Source: Phyllobacterium myrsinacearum (GTDB lineage Bacteria > Pseudomonadota > Alphaproteobacteria > Rhizobiales > Rhizobiaceae). From it: a stretch of 64,000 nt of DNA. The translations under genes were made by a program, and so were the position numbers. Below the pieces are notes generated by a model, which was given only the letters and a program-made list of their open reading frames with translations, ran no database searches and was not told where the DNA came from. Shown here one piece after another: positions 16,846 through 24,736 of this stretch. The stretch is from assembly GCF_014138285.1 (NCBI RefSeq), contig NZ_JACGXN010000003.1, positions 434,001 through 498,000 on the forward strand. The letters run 5' to 3'. Positions within the stretch are counted from its first letter, which is position 1; the number at the start of each line of letters is the position of its first letter.

Positions 16846-17106
16846 TCAGTGGTTGCTTTCCGGAAGCCAATCCTCTGCAATCAAACCTTCCACCCTCGTA
16901 AACTCCCGCAGATTGCCGGTAATGACCATCAGGCCAGCGCTTCGCGCGTGGCCAGCTATCAGCAAATCATAGCCCCCTATCGGCAACCGTTTCCGTTCCA
17001 ATACAGCGCGGATATTGGCAGCATGGGCCGCCGCTGCTTCGTCAAACGGCAATACAGCCAGTCGGGCAGCAAAGCTTTCAACCAATGATCTATTCTTGGC
17101 GGGCAT
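16846..17106 (-). pseudogene. VapC-type PIN toxin, N-terminally truncated
   Basis: The segment FDEAAAAHAANIRAVLERKR to GGYDLLIAGHARSAGLMVIT and NLREFTRVEGL is the C-terminal half of a VapC ribonuclease, with the last acidic residues (YDLLIAGHA). The first 45-50 residues with the initial catalytic Asp are missing, and the upstream DNA is the autotransporter remnant. No antitoxin gene is adjacent. Confidence 0.7.
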
Positions 17107-17119
17107 AGCATGAACTCGA

Positions 17120-17375
17120 TCAAAACCGCATTGCGATTTTTGTATTAAAGCCGTGGCGTATTACACCACCTTCACCAAGGGTCGTTGTATATCCAAGTCC
17201 GAAACTCAGCCCCTGATCGAACACAGCATCAACGCCAAAACCCAAGCGAACGGCATTGCGTAGCGCCACATCGCTTGCAAGACGAAACGAAGGACCTCCC
17301 GTCCAATCAATATAGTTCAGGCTGGCATCGCTTTCGCCCGAGAGATCATACCGCCATTCCGCCTTGAGATTGGGA
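17120..17375 (-). pseudogene. Autotransporter beta-barrel, C-terminal remnant
   Basis: An uninterrupted 84-codon frame reads NLKAEWRYDLSGESDASLNY, IDWTGGPSFRLASDVALRNA, GLSFGLGYTTTLGEGG and ends TKIAMRF plus stop. Alternating hydrophobic strands and a terminal Phe are the outer-membrane barrel signal of type V secretion. The rest of the protein is replaced by an IS110 3' end at 17376, so only the last barrel strands survive. Confidence 0.66.
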
Positions 17376-17567
17376 CTACATGCCCGCTCTCGTTGCGGCC
17401 CGCTTTAACCCCGACCTCAGGGAAAAGTATCAGCACCTCATTGCATCGGGCAAGCCCGCCAAAATCGCCATAGTCGCGGTTATGCGCAAGCTTCTCGTCA
17501 CCGCCAATGCGCTCGTCAAAGCCGATCGCATGTGGGTCGAAAAACATGCTTGATCACAACGGAAACT
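17376..17567 (+). mobile_element. IS110-family element, 3' end fragment
   Basis: 192 bases that match 35469-35660, the 3' end of the intact IS110 element in this window, with one visible mismatch. It encodes the last residues of the transposase (MPALVAARFNPDLREKYQHL to the stop) and ends at the same ggaaact as the intact copy, which helps define the right end of the element. Confidence 0.88.
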
Positions 17568-17588
17568 AATCGCATGCCGTTACTGCCC

Positions 17589-18521
17589 TCAGGTTGATAT
17601 TCTGGCCGGCTGCACTGCTGTCAGAGGACCGTCTGGCGATGGCGGAACTGGCCTGCGTTTTCCAGTCTGAATCAAAACGACACCACCGAATATCATCGCC
17701 AGAGGGACCAATTCCCAGACCGTAACCTCCTCGCCAACGCATGCGCCGATGATGACGGCGACAACTGGTGCGATATAGGTTGCGCCGGATGCCTTCACGG
17801 GTCCGAGCTTTGCAATAATGAAGTAGTAGATCAGGAACGTGCCGCCCGTACCCACCATCCCGAGGCCGATTATGGCGCCGAAAGTTGCATGCAAGGATGT
17901 CGTCACGTTGCCGATTCCGCTAAAGTCTGTAACGAGCAGAAGGGTGAGTACGGCAAGTCCGCACTGCCATGTCGCCAGTGCCAACGGAGGCAGGTTGAGC
18001 GGAGAAAGGAACTTACGCGCATAGACAAAGGAACAGCCAATGCTAAGCGTTCCACCGAGCATCCAGAGAGTGCCTTGCAGAGAAGTACCGGAAGTGCCGT
18101 CCCAAGGGCGGGCACTGAGGGCGATGCCGACAAATCCGAGCGCAACTCCCATAGCCATTTGCCCTGTAGGTCGTTCTTCTCGAAGAAACAGCAAGGTTGC
18201 AAAGAAAGTGAACAGAGGTATCGATCCACTCAGCATGCCTGCAACGCTTGTCGGAAGCAGCGCAGTACCCGCGACGAAACAATAGTAATAAAGCGTCGTC
18301 GCCAACAGCGACATGATGATGAAATGCGGCAGGTGTTCTAGTTGCGCGCGGCTAATGACCTTCGCTTTCCACGCCATCAATGCCAACGGCAGGAAACCGA
18401 AGAGCACGCGGATGAAAACGACCTGCATGGGGGAAATCAGCGCCGTCGCCCATTTCATATAGATGAAGTTGGTTCCCCAGATGAGGCCGAGTGTGACGAG
18501 TGCGGCATAAGCGCGAAACAT
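17589..18521 (-). CDS. EamA/DMT-family transporter
   Basis: 310 residues with ten hydrophobic segments in two EamA repeats (LVTLGLIWGTNFIYMKWA at the start of the first; GTLSIGCSFVYARKF at the start of the second). Such inner-membrane proteins export amino acids, metabolites or drugs by proton antiport. Followed upstream on the same strand by an SDR gene, 71 bases apart; substrate unknown. The LysR gene divergent from that SDR is a plausible regulator of both. Confidence 0.9.
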   Translation of the reverse strand: MFRAYAALVTLGLIWGTNFIYMKWATALISPMQVVFIRVLFGFLPLALMAWKAKVISRAQLEHLPHFIIMSLLATTLYYYCFVAGTALLPTSVAGMLSGSIPLFTFFATLLFLREERPTGQMAMGVALGFVGIALSARPWDGTSGTSLQGTLWMLGGTLSIGCSFVYARKFLSPLNLPPLALATWQCGLAVLTLLLVTDFSGIGNVTTSLHATFGAIIGLGMVGTGGTFLIYYFIIAKLGPVKASGATYIAPVVAVIIGACVGEEVTVWELVPLAMIFGGVVLIQTGKRRPVPPSPDGPLTAVQPARIST

Positions 18522-18592
18522 GGCTTGCTCTTTTCTGGAATGAAAAAGTCGCGCCCTTGCGGGTGGACCTCCAAATAGCAGATGCTGGTAGA

Positions 18593-19297
18593 TCAGACTG
18601 AACGCATCAGGCCGCCATCGACCTTGAGGCTTTGTCCGGTGATATAACTGGCCGCATCGGATGCCAGGAAGGCGATAGTTGCCGCCACCTCTGCACTCGT
18701 TCCATAACGGCCCATTGGTACGCCGACGCGGCGCTCCTCTACTTCCGGCAAGCTATCGATCCAGCCCGGCAGTACATTGTTGATCCGAATGCCTTCGGCA
18801 GCATAGGTATCCGCATAAATCTTTGTGAAGGCAGCAAGACCGGCGCGAAAAACGGCGGACGTTGGAAACATCGGTGTCGGCTCAAACACCCACGCAGTCG
18901 ATATATTGACAATCGAACCGGATCCTTGAGCCTGCATGATCGGAGTTACCAGCCGTGCCGCACGAACAACGTTCAGGAAGTATGTGTCCATACCTAAGTA
19001 CCACTGTTCATCAGTGATCTCGTTGATCGGCGCACGAGGACCATGCCCGGCGCTGTTGACCAGCACATCGATGCGGCCCCACCTCTCGACCGTCGTATCA
19101 ACGAGCCGTTTGATGTCATCATTATTCTGGTTCGAACCTGTGATGCCGATGCCGCCCAATTCTTTTGCCAGCGCTTCGCCCTTGCCGGAAGAAGAAAGGA
19201 TCGACACCTTGTACCCGTCGGCCGCAAGACGTTTTGCCGCCTCGGCACCCATGCCGCTACCGCCAGCCGTAACTACAGCTACCTTTTCTACTGACAT
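18593..19297 (-). CDS. SDR-family oxidoreductase lacking the canonical YxxxK
   Basis: 234 residues from the ATG at 19297, which sits 9 bases after aaggga; nearby in-frame ATGs at 19303 and 19306 are possible. Cofactor motif TAGGSGMG (10-17) and NSAGHG (81-86) are intact, as are the catalytic-position Ser (S133 in NIST) and the C-terminal SLKVDGG. At the expected Tyr and Lys (146 and 150) there are Thr and Phe (PTSAVFRAG). A cofactor-binding but catalytically altered SDR is likely. It is divergent from a LysR gene. Confidence 0.85.
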   Translation of the reverse strand: MSVEKVAVVTAGGSGMGAEAAKRLAADGYKVSILSSSGKGEALAKELGGIGITGSNQNNDDIKRLVDTTVERWGRIDVLVNSAGHGPRAPINEITDEQWYLGMDTYFLNVVRAARLVTPIMQAQGSGSIVNISTAWVFEPTPMFPTSAVFRAGLAAFTKIYADTYAAEGIRINNVLPGWIDSLPEVEERRVGVPMGRYGTSAEVAATIAFLASDAASYITGQSLKVDGGLMRSV

Positions 19298-19414
19298 CGC
19301 CATCATTCCCTTCAAAAACTCATACCAATTGCTCAACCATTGGGCTTCATGTATCATTTGAATTGACGAATACCGAACCAGTTATCCTCAAATTTGACAG
19401 TAGAAAAACTATCG

Positions 19415-20296
19415 ATGGTGAACCCAATCGGGAAACTTCCACCTTTGAATGGCCTCAGAGCCTTCGAAGTCTCGGCTCGGCATCTGAACTTTAGGCTGGC
19501 GGCAGAGGAACTGGGGGTGACGCAAGGAGCTGTTGCCCAGCACGTTCGAGGACTTGAAGCCGAACTGGGGTTAGCCCTCTTCGAACGCCTACCGAAATCA
19601 CTCGCGCTAACAGGAGAAGGACGAGCTTATATTGCAGACATCCGCAGAGCGTTTGAACTGATCGCAAACGCGACCACCAAGTTGAGGCCGCAGCCCGTTA
19701 AGCTGACCGTCAGCACCACACCGACTTTTGCGTCAAAGTGGCTGATACCCCGTCTGCCGGATTTCAGAGCCAAGCACCCCGATCTCGATCTTCATATTCT
19801 TGCAACGGATCGAATCTCGAGCTTCCAGTCAGACGGCGTCGATCTTGCGATCCGCTATGGAAACCCTCCATTTGGCACAGCGCTTGCCGCTGAGCTTCTA
19901 TTCGATCAGGAAATTATTCCCGTTTGTAACCCTTCACTTATTGCCATCGGCGCTGAGCCCCATGACGGGAAGGCACTCTCGCAGTACACGCTCCTTCATG
20001 ATACCCATAACTTCTGGCCGGAATACATCGACCGGTTTCTTGGATTCAGCGATCCCGCATTGTTTCGCAGTATCAGTTTCTCGCAGACCTCCCATGCAAT
20101 CGAAGCTGCTATAGCAGGCCAGGGCATCGCGATGGCAACGCTTGCATTCGTCTCTGCGGATATCCGGGCAGGCAGACTTAGACAGGTGTTCGACGGCGTC
20201 CTCCTTGCCCAAAGTGGCTTCTATTGCGTGCGACCGCGATATCGCAAGTCAGACGCAGTCGACAAACTGCAGGATTGGATGACGAGCCAACCTTGA
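19415..20296 (+). CDS. LysR-family regulator, GcvA-like
   Basis: 293 residues. N-terminal winged HTH (LNGLRAFEVSARHLNFRLAA to TQGAVAQHVRGLEAELGLAL), then an effector domain with RISSFQSDGVDLAIRYG and GQGIAMATL, the GcvA/AmpR-like pattern. The ATG at 19415 is preferred to a TTG at 19394. Divergent from the SDR/EamA pair with a 117-bp gap, the classic position for a LysR regulator of that pair. Confidence 0.92.
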   Translation: MVNPIGKLPPLNGLRAFEVSARHLNFRLAAEELGVTQGAVAQHVRGLEAELGLALFERLPKSLALTGEGRAYIADIRRAFELIANATTKLRPQPVKLTVSTTPTFASKWLIPRLPDFRAKHPDLDLHILATDRISSFQSDGVDLAIRYGNPPFGTALAAELLFDQEIIPVCNPSLIAIGAEPHDGKALSQYTLLHDTHNFWPEYIDRFLGFSDPALFRSISFSQTSHAIEAAIAGQGIAMATLAFVSADIRAGRLRQVFDGVLLAQSGFYCVRPRYRKSDAVDKLQDWMTSQP

Positions 20297-20683
20297 AAAG
20301 CTCACAGCTGAAATACCTGAGAAAGCAATTTATGGACTGTTCGTGTTGATTTTAAGCTCAAATTGAACCACTTTTTCATTTCGCCGTGATCCATCAACCT
20401 TTCATATATCCTTTATAATTCAAGCCTGTAAGGGGAATGATCATGGTTAGGCGCGAATGGAAAGGCGGATCAATTTTTGCGCGAAACGAACAGCCAAAAG
20501 GACTTACAATCACCGGAACATGATAATGCTGGCTCTTGTCTTGAATGCGAAAACCACCGGTATCTCAGGAAAAAAGCTTTGTCATTTCGATCAGCGAAAG
20601 CCGTCATATTGAAGGTGAGCTATTATATGCCCGCGACGCTCTCGAATCCCCCGGTGTGGTTATAAAATGCGTCAGACAGCCAT
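20297..20683. other. Intergenic region, nothing recognised
   Basis: About 390 bases after the LysR gene. Short open frames exist but none has a recognisable motif. It is A+T-rich near 20340-20420. Confidence 0.4.
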
Positions 20684-20751
20684 GTGTACAAAATAGAAAG
20701 TCGTTAGAAAACGATCAGATCATAGCAACGGTTTCACGGTCTGGCCTTGGA
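20684..20751 (+). repeat. Dispersed repeat A, 5'-type end (copy 3)
   Basis: Shares aagtcgttagaaaa with 12613 and gatcagat plus caacggtttcacggtctg with 2859. Together with the 3'-type end at 21363 it brackets the DUF2809 gene. Confidence 0.6.
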
Positions 20752-20850
20752 GACGATGATTTAGAGCGTTCGGACGAAGCTGATCGATCCAAGTGCCACG
20801 GGTCTGTTGGATGATAGACATAGAAACTTGATCAGATTAGACAACGGAAG

Positions 20851-21249
20851 ATGAAAACACACTTTGATCGCATATCATTTTTAATAGCCATCCTTCTATT
20901 TGGTGTCCTTGCCTTGTTGGCGACGCTGGGAGCGCAACTAGGGTGGATCCGCAGCTGGGCTGGCGATGTACTAGCCGTTATCTGGGTATACTTCATATTC
21001 AAAGCTGCTTTGGAAACGCGGCCTGTGTATCTGGCATTTGCTGCATTTGGGTTGGCCGCTTCAGTCGAGCTCACACAGTATTTTATGGTGCACTTTGGTG
21101 TTCATATTTCTAATCCAACGCTGCGCATTGTCATTGGAGCCACGCCTGATTGGCATGACATGCTAGCCTATGCGTGCGGCACAATGATTGTCATATTCGG
21201 TGAACTGGCGTCCGGAGTTGCATGGCGCGCAAGAATGGTTGAACGTTAG
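20851..21249 (+). CDS. DUF2809-family membrane protein
   Basis: 132 residues with four hydrophobic segments; the conserved DUF2809 landmarks are SWAGDVLAVIWVYFIF, AAFGLAASVELTQYF and the C-terminal WHDMLAYACG. These are small inner-membrane proteins of unknown role, often next to glycopeptide-resistance-like or VanZ-like genes. The gene is flanked by the two ends of a dispersed repeat, which suggests it arrived or moved as a unit. Confidence 0.78.
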   Translation: MKTHFDRISFLIAILLFGVLALLATLGAQLGWIRSWAGDVLAVIWVYFIFKAALETRPVYLAFAAFGLAASVELTQYFMVHFGVHISNPTLRIVIGATPDWHDMLAYACGTMIVIFGELASGVAWRARMVER

Positions 21250-21362
21250 ATGCAGGCATAGGCGGGACACTGCAAATAAAAGTCACGTATTCTCGTCAAC
21301 CAGTGGTGCTGTTGCCGGCATGAGAAAGCTGGCACGGCAGAAGCGCAAAGGCCATAGACAAG

Positions 21363-21412
21363 TGTTCGTTTGAAAATGCCGATAACAGGCAGTTTTCGGT
21401 AGTTTCGATTAG
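21363..21412 (+). repeat. Dispersed repeat A, 3'-type end with hairpin (copy 3)
   Basis: gttcgtttgaaaatgccgat and agttttcggtagtttcgat match the 3' ends at 33196-33246 and 57562-57606. The segment folds as gaaaa-tgcc paired with ggca-gttttc. Confidence 0.58.
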
Positions 21413-21936
21413 AGACAATAAGTCCACAATTGCTCATTCAGGCGTTTGAATTCAGCGATGTACAAATGGCTGCCTTGAACCAACCCGAACCGTAGACCCA
21501 GATATCTATACCTCTTCCAGGATGCATGCGGTTAAGATGATGGCGTTGCTGTATGCCCCTGCAACCGACAATGCAGCTCGCTCCCATCGTTTGGCCCTTA
21601 CCGCTGAGTTTGGACTCGCCCAAATAACGTCCTGTGGGGCCGCTGATCTACAGCTGGCGTTAAACAGGCGTAGTTCTTCGTCTGCTTGACAAGCGTCCAT
21701 CCCCGCCTGGGGAGATTCACGTTCAACGTAAGGGAAGTTACGAGTATTCTTGCCGACTAACGGCGACGGCTCCCATCCTGTGCGTTCTGTGCGACGCGAG
21801 GTAGTCGATGATGTCTTTTATTTTTAAAAGGGGGGCCAATAATGTTCCTGACTGCGAACATGCTCTTAACCTAATTTGCCTTAGGTGAATTCACCCGGAT
21901 CTCCCAACGGCTCTTCCCGATCGTCAAGCTATAAGA
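21413..21936. other. Intergenic region, nothing recognised
   Basis: About 520 bases between repeat A and a small membrane-protein gene. Two overlapping minus-strand frames of about 60 codons (21438-21700) have no motif I recognise. Confidence 0.4.
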
Positions 21937-22128
21937 TTAGCTTAATATGAAAATTACGACAGCGAAAATGGCCATAGCTGAAAGAATGGGAATCAGTAGC
22001 ATCACTAACATGGTGCGATCTATGGAAAGTCGCCCTTTCTTGTCCATACTCACATAGGCAAATGTGCCAAGCACGAACGCCACCACCGCGGTGACAAAGG
22101 CCAAAATGATGTGTTCAAGGGTAAACAA
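21937..22128 (-). CDS. Small two-helix membrane protein
   Basis: 63 residues, MFTLEHIILAFVTAVVAFVL for the first membrane segment, a charged loop MDKKGRLSIDRT, and a second segment MLVMLLIPILSAMAIFAVVI. The clean helix-loop-helix pattern supports a real protein, possibly inner membrane. No family recognised. Confidence 0.5.
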   Translation of the reverse strand: MFTLEHIILAFVTAVVAFVLGTFAYVSMDKKGRLSIDRTMLVMLLIPILSAMAIFAVVIFILS

Positions 22129-22283
22129 TGACGCCTCTCACTGAAATTAGGTCAACGGCAAACCCGTTGCCTCGACATTCAATGACCGATGATATCCAAG
22201 CTTACCGATAGCCAAGCATGCGATGATTACATCGAAAATCGTCGCAGGACAATTCGCGGCGTCGTTTGGTGTCCAACCCAACT

Positions 22284-22465
22284 TGGGGGCGACAAGAACT
22301 GTTCCAAATCATACTGCAAGAGAACATAACCGAAATTGAAGCTAAAACGCCCCAGAATTCACTCATTTCGTCCAATTCATAGCAAAAACCACGCCCACTC
22401 AACTCATTGTAATCATTTTCATATCTGACTAGCGTATAATTTGGAACAGTTCTCGCCGCCCCTCA
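22284..22465. mobile_element. MITE-like element with IS1111-type inverted ends
   Basis: 182 bases flanked by inverted copies of gacaagaactgttccaaat (left, 22284-22312; right complement, 22437-22465). The same end sequence occurs singly at 34379-34410 and, in diverged form, as the terminal repeats of the IS1111-like element at 41137-42362. No coding capacity inside. Confidence 0.6.
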
Positions 22466-22549
22466 ACGGGATGACCACCGCGCGATAGGCTAGGAAAATT
22501 GTAATCTTCGTGCTACATATCTCGCCAATCGGTAGTGCGAAGGTTTCAA

Positions 22550-22885
22550 ATGCCTACACCACATAACCCTCCCGCCGCTGTGCGGCGCATCCTGCGCAAG
22601 CTCGGTGCAGACATCCACGATGCGCGTCGGCGTCGACGGCTTCCAATGTCTGTCGTCGCAGAGCGCGCCTTCACGTCCCGCTCGACCTTGCAAAAGGTCG
22701 AGGCTGGGGACACCAATGTCAGTATCGGCATTTATGCGGGCGTCCTTCAGGCGCTCGGTCTGCTCGATGGTCTGGGCCAGATCGCCGACATCGGCAACGA
22801 CCCGGTCGGACAAGCGCTGGCCAGCGCGGAACTGCCGAAGCATGTCCATCTCAAGCGAACAGCCGGATCATCTAGCGGTGGCTGA
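22550..22885 (+). CDS. HipB-like HTH antitoxin
   Basis: 111 residues. XRE helix-turn-helix in the middle (LGADIHDARRRRRLPMSVVA to TSRSTLQKVEAGDTNVSIGI). HipB binds the operator and neutralises HipA. The ATG at 22550 is preferred over an upstream one. The HipA gene starts inside its 3' end, so the two are translationally coupled. Confidence 0.85.
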   Translation: MPTPHNPPAAVRRILRKLGADIHDARRRRRLPMSVVAERAFTSRSTLQKVEAGDTNVSIGIYAGVLQALGLLDGLGQIADIGNDPVGQALASAELPKHVHLKRTAGSSSGG

Positions 22886-24125
22886 TTTCGAGATACATAT
22901 CGACCGGGACGGCCGCACGCGTCCTATCGGCCTGGCGAGGAGCAATCGCGTCCGAGGCACGCAGACTATCCTTTTCGAATATGATGCCGGGTGGCTCGCC
23001 GATCCAGACCGGTTCTCGCTTGAGCCTGCCCTTGCCCTGACCCGCGGTGCCTTCGCCCCTCCTGCCGGACTGACGACTTTCGGCTCCATCGGAGATTCAG
23101 CGCCCGACACATGGGGGCGCCGTCTTATGCAACGGGCCGAGCGCCGTCTTGCCGAACGTGAAGGCCGCGCCGTTCGCACCCTTGCGGAAAGCGATTACCT
23201 GCTCGGCGTCGCCGACGAGACCCGCCTGGGTGCCCTCAGATTCCGCTGGGCAGGCGAAGAGATGTTCCAGGCTCCTATCCGCGCCGGCGTCCCAGCCCTG
23301 ATCGAACTCGGGCGGTTGCTCCAGATCACCGAACGGATCCTCCGGGACGAGGAAACGGACGAGGACCTTCAACTCATCTTTGCCCCCGGCTCTTCCCTCG
23401 GCGGTGCCCGGCCGAAAGCCTCGGTCATCGACCAGCACGGACACCTCTCCATCGCCAAGTTTCCGAAGGAGACGGACGACTACAGCATGGAGACATGGGA
23501 GGAGATCGCGCTGCGGCTGGCCGAGCAGTCCGGCATTACCACGCCGCACCATGAGCTGATCAAGGTCGCTGACAAGGCGGTGATGCTGTCCCGACGCTTC
23601 GATCGTTCCGGCGCAATCCGCATTCCTTTCCTGTCAGCGATGGCGATGATGGGCGCCAGGGACGGTGAGCGCGGCAGCTACCCTGAGATCGTCGACGCTC
23701 TTACACAACATGGCGCGCAGGGGAAGACCGACGCCCATGCGCTCTATCGGCGGGTCGTCTTCAACGTGCTGATTTCCAATGTCGATGATCACCTGCGCAA
23801 CCATGGCTTCCTTTGGCTCGGCAAGGCGGGATGGTCCCTTTCTCCCGCCTATGACCTGAACCCCGTGCCCACCGATCTCAAGGCGCGTGTGCTGACGACG
23901 AACATCGACCTCGACGAAGGCACCTGCTCGCTCGACCTGCTTGAGGCGGCTTCGGAGTTCTTCGGCCTCACGCTTCCACAGGCCCGCGCGATCATCAAAG
24001 AGGTAGCGACCGTTACTGCGACGTGGCGAGAGACCGCCAAGGCGACCGGCGCCCGTTCCGCCGAGATCACCCGGATGGCCAGCGCCTTCGAGCACGATGA
24101 TCTAAAACGGGCATTGGCGTTATAA
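22842..24125 (+). CDS. hipA: HipA-family kinase toxin
   Basis: 427 residues. HipA kinases phosphorylate glutamyl-tRNA synthetase or other synthetases and halt translation. Seen: N-terminal HipA domain (FEYDAGWLADPDRFSLEPAL, GSIGDSAPDTWGRRL), ATP-loop region APGSSLGGARPKASV, the lysine strand LSIAKFPKETDD, and the catalytic block NVLISNVDDHLRNHGF followed by LSPAYDLNP. The start is the ATG at 22842 or the GTG at 22878. A second HipA module converges on it from 26059. Confidence 0.88.
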   Translation: MSISSEQPDHLAVADFEIHIDRDGRTRPIGLARSNRVRGTQTILFEYDAGWLADPDRFSLEPALALTRGAFAPPAGLTTFGSIGDSAPDTWGRRLMQRAERRLAEREGRAVRTLAESDYLLGVADETRLGALRFRWAGEEMFQAPIRAGVPALIELGRLLQITERILRDEETDEDLQLIFAPGSSLGGARPKASVIDQHGHLSIAKFPKETDDYSMETWEEIALRLAEQSGITTPHHELIKVADKAVMLSRRFDRSGAIRIPFLSAMAMMGARDGERGSYPEIVDALTQHGAQGKTDAHALYRRVVFNVLISNVDDHLRNHGFLWLGKAGWSLSPAYDLNPVPTDLKARVLTTNIDLDEGTCSLDLLEAASEFFGLTLPQARAIIKEVATVTATWRETAKATGARSAEITRMASAFEHDDLKRALAL

Positions 24126-24185
24126 AGGCAGCGACAAGATCGCTGACTCAATTCGCGGATCGGCTGAGAGGGATCGATTCAGATT

Positions 24186-24423
24186 TGCAAAACTTAGGGT
24201 CGGCTATTCCAAGCTGGTTCGCAGGGGACGAATATCTGCGCGCCTGCACCTTGCCGATACGGGGGTCTTTATCTTCCGACTTCGCTTCGAGGACGATCAG
24301 CGGCTTGCCGTCCTTGTCCAGCAATAGGAAATCGATGAAACCTTTCGGGCTTTTTTCAAAGTCCGCGCCGAGGCTTTCGACGTATTCAGGCTTTAGCTTG
24401 ACGTTCGGCTCATCAATGCGGCC
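24186..24423 (-). pseudogene. Restriction-subunit (HsdR-type) N-terminal fragment
   Basis: The frame reads GRIDEPNVKLKPEYVESLGA, FIDFLLLDKDGKPLIVLEAK and DPRIGKVQARRY, the PD-(D/E)XK nuclease block at the start of type I restriction R subunits and related helicase-nucleases (D...EAK). Only about 80 codons survive between two HipA modules. It looks like a scar of gene replacement in a defence-type locus. Confidence 0.68.
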
Positions 24424-24440
24424 AGATTAAAATTCAGCCT

Positions 24441-24719
24441 TCATTGCGCCTTTGGAACAAACCCCACACCAAATCCGAACAATCGGCCAATCTTCGCTAA
24501 GGTTTCGAGCGTTGGGTTCGCTGTGCCGGCTTCAATCTCAGCAACCTGGCGCCTGGTAAGCGATAGCGTCCTGGCGAACTCATCTTGAGTCAAACCAAAC
24601 CCCTTACGGATCTCCGCAACCGCTTCGGGCAGCCTTAAATCGCCGTTTCGCGCACGCTCGGCCAGTGTTCGCCGGTTTTCAAGAATCTCTTCTTTCGTGG
24701 GTTTCTTCCAGCGGGCCAT
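24441..24719 (-). CDS. XRE-family HTH antitoxin
   Basis: 92 residues with an HTH in GLTQDEFARTLSLTRRQVAE IEAG (about 47-70) and the helix-rich N-terminus usual for stand-alone antitoxins. It starts 17 bases after the HipA stop, so here the kinase gene comes first and the regulator second, the reverse of the neighbouring hipBA. Confidence 0.83.
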   Translation of the reverse strand: MARWKKPTKEEILENRRTLAERARNGDLRLPEAVAEIRKGFGLTQDEFARTLSLTRRQVAEIEAGTANPTLETLAKIGRLFGFGVGFVPKAQ

Positions 24720-24736
24720 TTAGCTGTCCTCCGGCA

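Noticed and set aside
21438-21700. Overlapping 61- and 64-codon minus-strand frames
   Set aside because: Different frames over the same bases, no homology recognised, no ribosome site.
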